A DNA stretch of 64,000 nt, taken from NCBI GenBank assembly GCA_905182535.1, contig CAJJBZ010000001.1, forward strand, positions 62,001-126,000. Reading direction: 5' to 3'. Below, piece after piece: positions 25,893 through 34,017 of the stretch; the first letter of the stretch is position 1; every line of letters starts with the position of its first letter. The position numbers and the translations under genes were made by a program. The notes under the pieces were generated by a model. It had not been told where the DNA came from. It made no database searches and saw only the letters and a list, made by a program, of their open reading frames with translations. This DNA comes from an uncultured Planktomarina sp. (GTDB lineage: Bacteria > Pseudomonadota > Alphaproteobacteria > Rhodobacterales > Rhodobacteraceae).

Positions 25893-26542
25893 GTTTGCTC
25901 TACCATCGCATCGAGCGCCACTGCCAGATCTCCAAATCCCGTAAAGCGATATTCATAGATCAATTTCATGCGTCGGGCACAATCTTTCGCTTTTTCCTCG
26001 AGTAGTGGGTCTTGGGTTTGAGCTTGATATACTAGCGTTGTGTAATTTCCAAAATACATTTGCAGAAGCTGCGGGTGGCGATCTAAGCCCATAGGGCGCC
26101 AAAAAAACGCATCAAACTGGCGTACTAGAAAGTCTGTGAGGTAAAAGCAGGTGAGCTCTTCGCGCGCTTCAAAAATAGTATTACCCTCATAGAAACTATA
26201 ACAATGTGGGCCGGAGATCATCGACACACCCATATCATCGCATAGATTCTGCAACCGGCCACCGGTTCCACAATCGGCATATATGATGAAGATCTCAGCA
26301 TATTCGGATTGGTATTTTTCGATTAGTGCCTTAACGGCTGGAACTATTTTATTCGGTTCATTGTGGTAGATTGCCGGCAAGCATTTTAGATCCACATGGA
26401 TCCAGCCATTGGCCTTGATCTGTGCTAACACCTCACGCGCTAGAGCGCCGCAGGCAATTAAAAGTACCCGTCCGTGATCCCGTAGTTCCAGACCATCAAC
26501 TGAGAGTTGTTCGTCTGTGAAAGGCTCTGGCGTCTGGCTCAT
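25889..26542 (-). CDS. DUF1638 protein linked to the split methionine synthase
   Basis: A 217-residue DUF1638 protein (ACGALAREVLAQIK opening, IIYADCGTGGRLQNLCDD, GPHCYSFYEG, TDFLVRQFDAFFWRPMGLDR). I start at 26542, the second Met. DUF1638 proteins commonly sit beside corrinoid methyltransferase proteins. Here the corrinoid protein and the homocysteine methyltransferase follow on the same strand, so a role in corrinoid handling or methyl transfer is likely, but no reaction is proven. Several Cys residues (ADCGTG, LCDD) could bind metal. Confidence 0.85.
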   Translation of the reverse strand: MSQTPEPFTDEQLSVDGLELRDHGRVLLIACGALAREVLAQIKANGWIHVDLKCLPAIYHNEPNKIVPAVKALIEKYQSEYAEIFIIYADCGTGGRLQNLCDDMGVSMISGPHCYSFYEGNTIFEAREELTCFYLTDFLVRQFDAFFWRPMGLDRHPQLLQMYFGNYTTLVYQAQTQDPLLEEKAKDCARRMKLIYEYRFTGFGDLAVALDAMVEQT

Positions 26543-26622
26543 AGGTTGGGATTCCAATGACAGTTACAAAAGTTGCCCAAACATAGCAGTTAGGGCCACG
26601 ACAAACCATCTATGCAGATGAT

Positions 26623-27330
26623 TTAAGCGCTAGCGGCCATGCGGTTGTGCTTTCGCGCCATAAACTCTTTGGCAGTTTCAACAGCGACAGCTGCATCGCG
26701 ACAATAGGCGTCTGCGCCAATTGCTTTGCCAAACTCTTCGTTCAAGGGCGCTCCGCCCACTAAAACAGTATAATCATCACGCATGCCTTTTTCGACCAGC
26801 GTATCAATCACAACTTTCATATATGGCATTGTCGTTGTCAAAAGTGCTGACATGCCAAGGATGTCAGGGCCCTCTTTTTCAATGGCCTCCAGATACGAGT
26901 CGACTGAGTTGTTGATACCAAGATCCACAACCTCAAAGCCGGCACCCTCCATCATCATGCCAACCAGATTTTTGCCGATGTCATGAATATCACCCTTCAC
27001 GGTGCCTATAACCATTTTTCCAACTCGCGGTGCGCCGGTTGCTATTAACAGGGGTTTTAGGATAGCCATGCCACCCTTCATTGCATTTGCTGCAAGCAAA
27101 ACTTCGGGCACAAACAAAATACCATCCCGGAAGTCATTGCCTACAATAGTCATGCCGCCAACCAAAGCCTCGGTCAGAACCCGATACGGCGCCCAATCGC
27201 GTTCCAATAGAATATTAACGGATTCTTCGATTTCTTCTTTTAAGCCATCGTAGAGGTCATCAAACATCTGTGCCACTAGATCTTCGTCGTTCAATTCAGA
27301 CAGTATGATATCGTCTTCTTGGTCAGACAT
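26623..27330 (-). CDS. B12-binding corrinoid protein, cobalamin subunit of split methionine synthase
   Basis: A 235-residue two-domain corrinoid protein. A helical cap domain (about 20-100, ALVGGMTIVGNDFRDGILFVPEVLL) precedes the Rossmann-like B12 domain with the axial His116 in GDIHDIGKNLV, a Ser/Thr patch (SALLTTTMPYM) and GGAPLNEEFGKAIGADAY. The start is set at the Met before SDQEDD. In roseobacters such as Phaeobacter this protein carries the methyl group between a pterin enzyme and a separate homocysteine methyltransferase, replacing MetH. Both neighbours support that role here. The pterin and reactivation parts are not in the window. Confidence 0.9.
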   Translation of the reverse strand: MSDQEDDIILSELNDEDLVAQMFDDLYDGLKEEIEESVNILLERDWAPYRVLTEALVGGMTIVGNDFRDGILFVPEVLLAANAMKGGMAILKPLLIATGAPRVGKMVIGTVKGDIHDIGKNLVGMMMEGAGFEVVDLGINNSVDSYLEAIEKEGPDILGMSALLTTTMPYMKVVIDTLVEKGMRDDYTVLVGGAPLNEEFGKAIGADAYCRDAAVAVETAKEFMARKHNRMAASA

Positions 27331-27506
27331 GCGCCAACGCCTTTTAATGGGTTTCGTACTTCCCGTATGGGGTTGGTTTTGGCTTTGGGTCTTAACCGAT
27401 TGCGACACCAAGACCTTCGCAACCGACTTTTTTCTAAACTATCCTGAAGGTTTGTATCTTAATGCCAAAGTTTATGTCTGGAACGCGAACGATAGGTTCA
27501 TTGACA

Positions 27507-28535
27507 TTATGTAGTGCGCCGCCGCCGGCTTTGCCGCTCACGGGTTGGAAATTTTCCGTCAGTACCATCACTTTCAGATGAAAAGCCGCCCAATGCGGAC
27601 TTGATAGTTTTAAGCGAGGGGCGTTCTTGCGGCACATGGTTTTCCAAGGCAGTACGCATCGCCCTAAGGTGATCTGAAGTGGTTCCACAGCAGCCACCAA
27701 TTATTGTTGCGCCACAGTCACGTGCCAGAGTGGCATAGTTGGCCATTAGTTCAGGTGTGCCATCGTAATGAATGTGGCCATCATGATATTTTGGAATGCC
27801 TGCGTTGCCCTTGGCAACAATTGGAACTGATGTACCCGTTGCTGAAAACCCTAGCACTGTGCGCAGTAGGTCAGCGGCACCGACACCACAGTTTGCGCCG
27901 AAAGCTAACGGCTTGTTTGGGATCTTTGCTAGCAGCTTGACCAAATCAGGCGCGGTTATACCCATCATGGTGCGGCCTGCGGTATCAAAGCTCATTGTGC
28001 CCACCCATGCAATATCTGCCAGGGCAAAGGCTTCGGCAGCCGCCCGGTATTCATCTCCAAAGGAAATAGTCTCCACCCAAGCGATATCGGCACCGCCAGC
28101 CTTAAGGCCTTCGGCCTGTTCATGAAAAATTTCCACGGCAACCGCATAAGAAAGTGGGCCCATTGGCTGCATGATTTCGCCTGTGGGTCCTACGCAGCCT
28201 GCAACGATCACATTTCGACCAGACGCATCCGCCACCTCACGGCCAATTTCTGCGGAAATACGCGACAGTTCGGTGGCGTATGTCTCCGCTCCGTGCAATT
28301 TGAGCCGTGATCGGTTGCCTCCGAAGGAATTGGTCAGAAAAAGATCTGATCCCGCTTCGACACTGCTTTTGTATAACGCCTTGATTTTTTCAGGTGCTGT
28401 TTTGTTCCATAGCTCAGGCGCGTTACCTGAGGGCAGACCCATATTAAAGAGGTTTGTACCTGTAGCGCCATCGGCCAAAACCCAGTCTCGCTTTTCAAGA
28501 AATACTTGTAGTTGGTTGGTTGATGTAAGACCCAC
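27507..28535 (-). CDS. Homocysteine S-methyltransferase (homocysteine subunit of split methionine synthase)
   Basis: A 342-residue zinc methyltransferase of the betaine-homocysteine/MetH-N-terminal family. The barrel shows LADGATGTNLFNMG at the start, the first zinc Cys in GANCGVG and the Cys pair in GGCCGTTSDHLRAM. It would take the methyl group from the corrinoid protein encoded just downstream and make methionine. A basic Ser/Arg tail ends the protein. Betaine as donor is an alternative by family, but the corrinoid neighbour favours the split-MetH role. It is divergent from purC. Confidence 0.9.
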   Translation of the reverse strand: MGLTSTNQLQVFLEKRDWVLADGATGTNLFNMGLPSGNAPELWNKTAPEKIKALYKSSVEAGSDLFLTNSFGGNRSRLKLHGAETYATELSRISAEIGREVADASGRNVIVAGCVGPTGEIMQPMGPLSYAVAVEIFHEQAEGLKAGGADIAWVETISFGDEYRAAAEAFALADIAWVGTMSFDTAGRTMMGITAPDLVKLLAKIPNKPLAFGANCGVGAADLLRTVLGFSATGTSVPIVAKGNAGIPKYHDGHIHYDGTPELMANYATLARDCGATIIGGCCGTTSDHLRAMRTALENHVPQERPSLKTIKSALGGFSSESDGTDGKFPTRERQSRRRRTT

Positions 28536-28792
28536 AGTATCACCTTATTGTTTACAGCGTCACTTAATCTCGCACAAATAATGGCATTAGCAAAATCCAT
28601 TTCCATCATAAAGTTCATGAATTAAATACAAATTGTTTAGGGCCGCGCAATAATGGTCATTGTTTTGGGTGCGATGCATGGCTCCAAACAGAAGAGAGGA
28701 CAGTTAAGTAAATACAGCTGGCAATGTATTGCCTTGCATGCTTGCCGAAAGGCTCTCATTGCAATAAGACGCAATCATTACTGGAGAACTGA

Positions 28793-29555
28793 ATGGCACG
28801 TCGCAAATTAGTTTATGAAGGCAAAGCAAAGATCCTATATGAAGGTCCAGAGCCGGGAACGCTTGTACAATACTTTAAAGATGACGCTACTGCCTTCAAT
28901 GCGGAGAAAAAAGACATAATTGAAGGCAAGGGAGTGTTGAACAACCGTCTGTCTGAGTTTTTCATGACTGGACTAAATACTTTAGGTGTCCCCACCCATT
29001 TCATTAAACGACTTAACATGCGTGAACAGTTGATCAAGGCGGTAGAAATTGTGCCTTTAGAAGTGATTGTGCGCAACTATGCAGCCGGTACCATGTCCAA
29101 ACGTTTGGGTATTGAAGAGGGCACAGCCTTGCCAAGGCCCATCGTTGAGTTTTGCCTTAAGGATGACGCTTTAGGTGATCCTCTGGTCTCAGAAGAGCAT
29201 ATTATCGCTTTTAATTGGGCTAGTCAGCAAGATTTGGATGATATGCTGGCATTGGCTTTGCGGGTGAATGATTTTCTTTCTGGCGTTATGTATGGTGGTT
29301 GGAATTCGTGTTGTGGATTTCAAAATTGAAATTGGCCGGGTGTTTGAAGGCGATTATCAGCGATTGATAATTGCCGATGAGATCAGCCCGGACAGCTGTC
29401 GTTTGTGGGATCTTAAAACTGGTGAGAAGCTGGACAAAGACGTGTTCCGTCGTGATTTGGGCAGCCTTACGGATGCCTATGCGGAAGTGGCTCGCCGGTT
29501 GGGCGTTTTGCCTGAAAATCCAACTCCAATTACCAAGCCGACTTTGATCAACTGA
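28793..29555 (+). CDS. purC: SAICAR synthase, frameshifted
   Basis: Phosphoribosylaminoimidazole-succinocarboxamide synthase of the roughly 253-residue alphaproteobacterial form. The first 165 residues ([37 protein letters not shown]) are intact. After FLSGVMYG at about 29296 one extra G shifts the frame; the rest ([32 protein letters not shown]) continues in the next frame to 29555. Every conserved block is present, so I read it as a working gene with a one-base error. purS and purQ follow closely. Confidence 0.9.
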
Positions 29556-29571
29556 CTCTAAGGACAATACT

Positions 29572-29802
29572 ATGAAAGCTATCGTCACTGTGATGCTAAA
29601 AAAAGGTGTTCTGGATCCACAGGGAGAGGCAGTTAAATTTGCCCTTCGTGGTCTGGGTTTTTCGGGCGTTAATGGGGTGCGGCAAGGGAAGGTGATTGAA
29701 CTGGATTTGGCTGATGGCACTGATACTGCGCAGGTTGATGAGATGTGCAACCGCTTGTTGGTCAATGCAGTGATCGAAAGCTATACATTGGAAATTCTGT
29801 GA
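29572..29802 (+). CDS. purS: Phosphoribosylformylglycinamidine synthase subunit PurS
   Basis: A 76-residue PurS with the normal pattern: strand [14 protein letters not shown], then [20 protein letters not shown] and a C-terminal [10 protein letters not shown]. It bridges PurQ and PurL in FGAM synthetase and helps channel ammonia. It follows purC by 16 nt and overlaps purQ (TGATG at 29800-29804), so translation is coupled. purL is not in the window. Confidence 0.95.
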   Translation: MKAIVTVMLKKGVLDPQGEAVKFALRGLGFSGVNGVRQGKVIELDLADGTDTAQVDEMCNRLLVNAVIESYTLEIL

Positions 29803-30470
29803 TGCGCGCAGCTGTTGTTGTTTTCCCTGGATCTAATTGTGATCGTGATATGGTTGTGGCACTCCGTAAAACTGGTGCAGATGTGACCACAATTTGGCAC
29901 AAAGATGTTGATTTACCTATAAACTTAGACTTAGTCGTAATTCCTGGTGGGTTCTCTTTTGGTGATTATTTGCGCTGTGGTGCGATTGCGGCCCAATCGC
30001 CAATATGCCGGTCGGTGGTCGATCATGCTAACCGGGGCGGCTATGTGTTAGGGGTTTGCAATGGCTTTCAAGTGCTTACCGAAACTGGGCTGGTTCCAGG
30101 CGCCTTGATGCGCAACTCTGGTCTAAGTTTTTTGTGTAAAACTGTTCATTTAACTGTTGAAACAGAGGATAGTGTCTTCACTTCTGGCTATGGACAAGGG
30201 ACCGAAATTCGAGTGCCAATCGCCCATCATGATGGTAATTATTTTGCTACTGAGTCTGAGCTTGCAACGCTGCGCGATGAAGGCAGAGTGGCATTTAGCT
30301 ATAGTGACAATCCGAACGGCTCTTCTGATGCTATTGCTGGTGTATTGTCGTCCAACCGCCGAGTTTTGGGTATGATGCCGCATCCAGAACGAGCGATGGA
30401 GTCAGAAATGGGTTCAACTGACGGGCAGGCGCTTTTCCGCGCGTTAGTGGGCCAAACCATCACCGCATAG
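29802..30470 (+). CDS. purQ: Phosphoribosylformylglycinamidine synthase subunit PurQ
   Basis: A 222-residue class-I glutamine amidotransferase. The nucleophile Cys is in GVCNGFQVL, and the His/Glu pair in [19 protein letters not shown] near the start and [16 protein letters not shown] complete the family signature. It supplies ammonia to PurL. The start ATG overlaps the purS stop. It is 9 nt upstream of a sensor kinase gene, but the two functions are unrelated. Confidence 0.96.
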   Translation: MRAAVVVFPGSNCDRDMVVALRKTGADVTTIWHKDVDLPINLDLVVIPGGFSFGDYLRCGAIAAQSPICRSVVDHANRGGYVLGVCNGFQVLTETGLVPGALMRNSGLSFLCKTVHLTVETEDSVFTSGYGQGTEIRVPIAHHDGNYFATESELATLRDEGRVAFSYSDNPNGSSDAIAGVLSSNRRVLGMMPHPERAMESEMGSTDGQALFRALVGQTITA

Positions 30471-30479
30471 GTAGCATGC

Positions 30480-32279
30480 TTGTCTGACGCCTTTGGGCAC
30501 CTTAACTCTGTTATTATGTCTGCTGTAACTAATCAATCTGATGCAATAGCCCCGCGTGTTGCTAACCTGTCTTGGCGGGTGCGCTTTGCTTTACTGACAA
30601 TTTTTATGTTGGCGGTGGGCACAGTTTATATTACCAACCACCTACTCACCGCGCGCTTCACTCAATCTACGCTGCAACGGGCGCAACTTCGGCTTGCGCT
30701 TTATTCTGGTAATATGGTCAGCGAGTTGCAGCGCAATTCCATTGTGCCAAGATTGCTGGCAAGTGATGCCGAGTTGATTGGTGCCTTAAGTTCCAAGGAT
30801 TATCAGCTCACTAGCCAGAGATTACTATCATTTGTTGATGAAATTGGCGCGGCTGCGATTTTGTTGCTCGATGCAGATGGTCGAGTGGTGGCGGCTACAG
30901 ACCGCAGTCGCTTAGGCGAAACGCAACGTAATTTACCACATTTTGTTGATGCTGTTCGTGCCAGCCAAACAGTATTCACCACTCATAAGCAGGCTATCGG
31001 GGGCTATGACTTTGCATATTCGCGTCAGGTGGTAGCTAATAATAATTTGCTCGGTGTTATCGTCGTAGAGGTGGATCTGCGCAAGTTTCAATCGGCTTGG
31101 GCAGGGATCTCTGATGCGGTGATTGTCTCCTCACCACAGGGTCCAATTTTACTCGCTACAGAAAAATCTTGGGTTGGGCTGCCTGAGCAGGAAGCTCTTG
31201 CGCGCCGGTCTGCCCCGAGTGCCATTGAGCGAGCAATTCAAGCTACACAAGATTGGACCGTTTTACTGGCGGATGTATACGTGCAAGGCAAGGCAGTTAT
31301 GCGCCAAGAATTGCTGGTCCCGTTTCGTGGCTGGAACATGGTATTGTTTACTACCTATGGCGGAATCAGGCAGCGGGTGAATGCTGTATTAGCTTTAGAA
31401 ATCATGGGGTTTTCAATATTTCTTGCTTTGACCTTTTATCAGTTGTCCCGTCAGACTTTGACCCGAGCCTTATTCTTTCAACAAGAGTCGGATGATTTAC
31501 GGCAACTCAACATTCGTCTGAAGCGCGAAATTTCTGAGCGCCAAAAAATTGAAAAAAACTTGCAAGTAGCAGAGCAAACCTTGGCTCAATCGTCCAAGCT
31601 AGCGGCTTTGGGGGAGATGTCTGCAGCCGTGAGTCATGAGCTAAATCAACCGCTTGCAGCTATGAAGACATATTTGGCTGGTGCTAAACTGTTGTTGCAA
31701 CGCAAGCGTTTGGATGAGGCTCTAAGTTCTTTTCAAAGGATTGACGATCTTATTGGCCGTATGAGTGCGATAACGCGGCAGCTGAAATCTTATGCACGTA
31801 AGGGGGGGGAGGATTTAGTACCTGTCGATGTCCGCTTAGCATTAAATGGCGCTTTAGAAATAATGGAGCCACAGTTGAAATTGCGTCAAATATCGCTGTC
31901 CAAAACCTTTCCTAGTGATCCCGTGATGATTCTGGGTGATCAATTGCGCTTGGAACAAGTTGTGGTGAACCTTTTGCGAAATGCATTGGATGCTACATCG
32001 ACTGTGACTGCGCCCGAGATTGAACTGCTGTTGCTTGGTGGTGAAACTGCCACTCTGGCAGTGCGCGACAATGGTGATGGTATTTTGGATTTTGATGATT
32101 TGTTTGAACCGTTTTTCACTACCAAAAAACCTGGTGATGGTGTGGGTTTGGGGCTGGCCATTTCGTCTGGCATTGTTACAGATTTGGGTGGTCGGCTTGT
32201 GGCACGTAACAGTGAAACATCAGGTGCTGTTTTTGAGGTCACTCTTCCAATTTTAAAAAATAATAACAACGAGGACTAA
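30480..32279 (+). CDS. DctB-like sensor histidine kinase
   Basis: A 599-residue membrane kinase. TM1 is at about 30-55, a double-PAS/Cache periplasmic sensor domain follows (ILLLDADGRVVAATDRSRLG; GGYDFAYSRQV), then TM2 at about 305-325. A coiled coil (RLKREISERQKIEKNLQVAE) leads to the His box GEMSAAVSHELNQPLAAMKT and ATPase boxes NLLRNALDAT, DNGDGI and GVGLGLAIS. This order is that of DctB, which senses C4-dicarboxylates. The start is TTG 30480 or ATG 30516. The response regulator follows 2 nt later. No C4-dicarboxylate transporter is in the window, so the ligand is inferred. Confidence 0.87.
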   Translation: MSDAFGHLNSVIMSAVTNQSDAIAPRVANLSWRVRFALLTIFMLAVGTVYITNHLLTARFTQSTLQRAQLRLALYSGNMVSELQRNSIVPRLLASDAELIGALSSKDYQLTSQRLLSFVDEIGAAAILLLDADGRVVAATDRSRLGETQRNLPHFVDAVRASQTVFTTHKQAIGGYDFAYSRQVVANNNLLGVIVVEVDLRKFQSAWAGISDAVIVSSPQGPILLATEKSWVGLPEQEALARRSAPSAIERAIQATQDWTVLLADVYVQGKAVMRQELLVPFRGWNMVLFTTYGGIRQRVNAVLALEIMGFSIFLALTFYQLSRQTLTRALFFQQESDDLRQLNIRLKREISERQKIEKNLQVAEQTLAQSSKLAALGEMSAAVSHELNQPLAAMKTYLAGAKLLLQRKRLDEALSSFQRIDDLIGRMSAITRQLKSYARKGGEDLVPVDVRLALNGALEIMEPQLKLRQISLSKTFPSDPVMILGDQLRLEQVVVNLLRNALDATSTVTAPEIELLLLGGETATLAVRDNGDGILDFDDLFEPFFTTKKPGDGVGLGLAISSGIVTDLGGRLVARNSETSGAVFEVTLPILKNNNNED

Positions 32280-32281
32280 CT

Positions 32282-33619
32282 ATGGCGCAGGCTATGAAGA
32301 TTGCAATTGTAGACGATGAACAAGATATGCGCCAGTCAATTGGCCAATGGCTGGCCTTGTCGGGTTTTGAGACTGAAACATTTGCTACTGCTGGTGAAGC
32401 TCTCAAAAACCTTAGCGCTGACTATCCAGGGATCATTGTCACTGATATCAAAATGCCAGGCATTGACGGGATGCAATTTCTCAAAAAAATAAAAAGTATA
32501 GATAGTAGTCTTCCTGTGATCATGATCACAGGTCATGGTGATGTGCCTATGGCTGTAGAAGCGATGCGGTTGGGCGCCTTTGATTTTCTGGAAAAACCCT
32601 TCAACCCTGATACAATGACCGAATTGGCAAAAAAAGCCACGCGCACCCGCCGTTTGATATTAGATAATCGCCAGTTGCGCCGCGAGTTATCGGCCGGCAG
32701 CTCAATAATGGAAAAGCTGATTGGTGCAACTGAGGAGATGGATCGACTTCGCGAGGATATACTAGATTTGGGGCAAGCCGAAGGTCATGTGTTAATTGAG
32801 GGTGAGACTGGTACTGGTAAAACCCTCGTCGCTCACGCATTGCATGCGGTCTCAGCGAGGGCACGAAAAAAATTCATTTTGTTTTCTTGTGCTGGTGAGG
32901 AAGAAGGAACTTTATTGCGCCGCCTGTTTGGCCCTGCAGGTGAAGAAGACCGTATCCCAGTTATGGAGGCCGCGCGTGGTGGCACCTTGGTTTTGGAAGA
33001 TATTGAGGCACTTAGTGCTCAGGTACAGTCAAGGCTGTTGAAAGCCATAAATGCGCAAGGTGATCCGTCTGAGACTCGCATTATAGCAATTTGTAATCTG
33101 CAAGAGCAGGGTAAAACCTGTGAAAATGTTCTACGCTCTGATTTGTACTATCGTTTGGCTACTCTTAGAATTGAATTGCCACCACTCCGCAGCCGTGGTG
33201 AGGATATCCTAACGCTCTTTACTCGCTACGGCGAACAATTTGCAGAAGAATACGGCTGTAATAATCCGGTGGTTACTGCGCAAGAAGCTGCCCAATTGCT
33301 GCAAGCGCCTTGGCCAGGCAATGTTCGCCAGTTGATCAATGTGGCTGAACGGGCTGTGCTACAAAGCCGTCGTGGTGCTGGTACAATCACATCGTTACTG
33401 ATGGCTGAAGGTGATGATGATCGCCCAGCTATGACCACTGAGGGTAAGCCACTGAAAGAATATGTTGAGGCGTTTGAAAGGATGCTAATAGATAACACTA
33501 TGAGAAGACACAAAGGCTCCATACAATCTGTAATGGCTGAGCTGTCACTTCCTAGAAGGACATTAAACGAAAAAATGGCTAAGTACGGTCTCTCGCGATC
33601 AAATTATGTGGGATCATAA
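32282..33619 (+). CDS. DctD/NtrC-like response regulator lacking the sigma-54 contact loop
   Basis: A 445-residue three-domain protein: receiver (phospho-acceptor Asp55 in VTDIKMPG), AAA+ domain (Walker A GETGTGKT) and a Fis-type helix-turn-helix at the end (GSIQSVMAELSLPRRTLNEK). The GAFTGA loop that touches sigma-54 is missing: LFGPAGEEDRIPVMEAARGG replaces the usual segment, and the Walker B reads LVLEDIEAL instead of LFLDEIE. Rhodobacter capsulatus NtrC also lacks GAFTGA and works with the housekeeping polymerase, so this one may too. It is paired with the kinase directly upstream. Confidence 0.88.
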   Translation: MAQAMKIAIVDDEQDMRQSIGQWLALSGFETETFATAGEALKNLSADYPGIIVTDIKMPGIDGMQFLKKIKSIDSSLPVIMITGHGDVPMAVEAMRLGAFDFLEKPFNPDTMTELAKKATRTRRLILDNRQLRRELSAGSSIMEKLIGATEEMDRLREDILDLGQAEGHVLIEGETGTGKTLVAHALHAVSARARKKFILFSCAGEEEGTLLRRLFGPAGEEDRIPVMEAARGGTLVLEDIEALSAQVQSRLLKAINAQGDPSETRIIAICNLQEQGKTCENVLRSDLYYRLATLRIELPPLRSRGEDILTLFTRYGEQFAEEYGCNNPVVTAQEAAQLLQAPWPGNVRQLINVAERAVLQSRRGAGTITSLLMAEGDDDRPAMTTEGKPLKEYVEAFERMLIDNTMRRHKGSIQSVMAELSLPRRTLNEKMAKYGLSRSNYVGS

Positions 33620-34017
33620 TTAGTTTCCGTTGTTATCAAGAGATTTCGAGGCCATGTGCATTTAGCCATTGTCTTCCCCCCCGCTTCACCTTTATTGTAA
33701 CCAAATACCTATGGTTGAAAGATACCTTAGGCGAATGGTTTTTTTAGCAGTCTTTTTGTAACTTTAGTGAAAGTGGCCGGATGTGACGGAAAATGGTCCT
33801 TAGGGGCCAATTGTGATGACTTAGATCTTTGGAAAACTCGGAGATTTGGGGTTGATAACGGGCAGAAATAATTCTGTCGGAGATATAAACGCGATGACAC
33901 AGGCTCACGCCATAGCATTGGATGAAGGCAGGCCACCGAGCCGCCCCCATGTTGCGTGTCTCGCCCTTAATAGACATCCATTCGGTTTTAGCTTTCTTTC
34001 AGGAGGCTTGCTGAACG
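33620..34017. other. Long leader region upstream of RNase E gene
   Basis: About 400 nt with no supported gene. It probably carries the rne promoter and untranslated leader; an AGGAGG at 34001-34006 serves the rne start. RNase E commonly controls its own mRNA through the leader, but I cannot define a conserved structure here. Confidence 0.5.

Noticed and set aside
28536..28792. Possible SAM or SAH riboswitch upstream of the homocysteine methyltransferase
   Set aside because: Only a short GCG/CGC stem with GATTAA-like and GTAAACA-like bits was seen; not enough to match SAM-II or SAM-V. A covariance-model search would decide.
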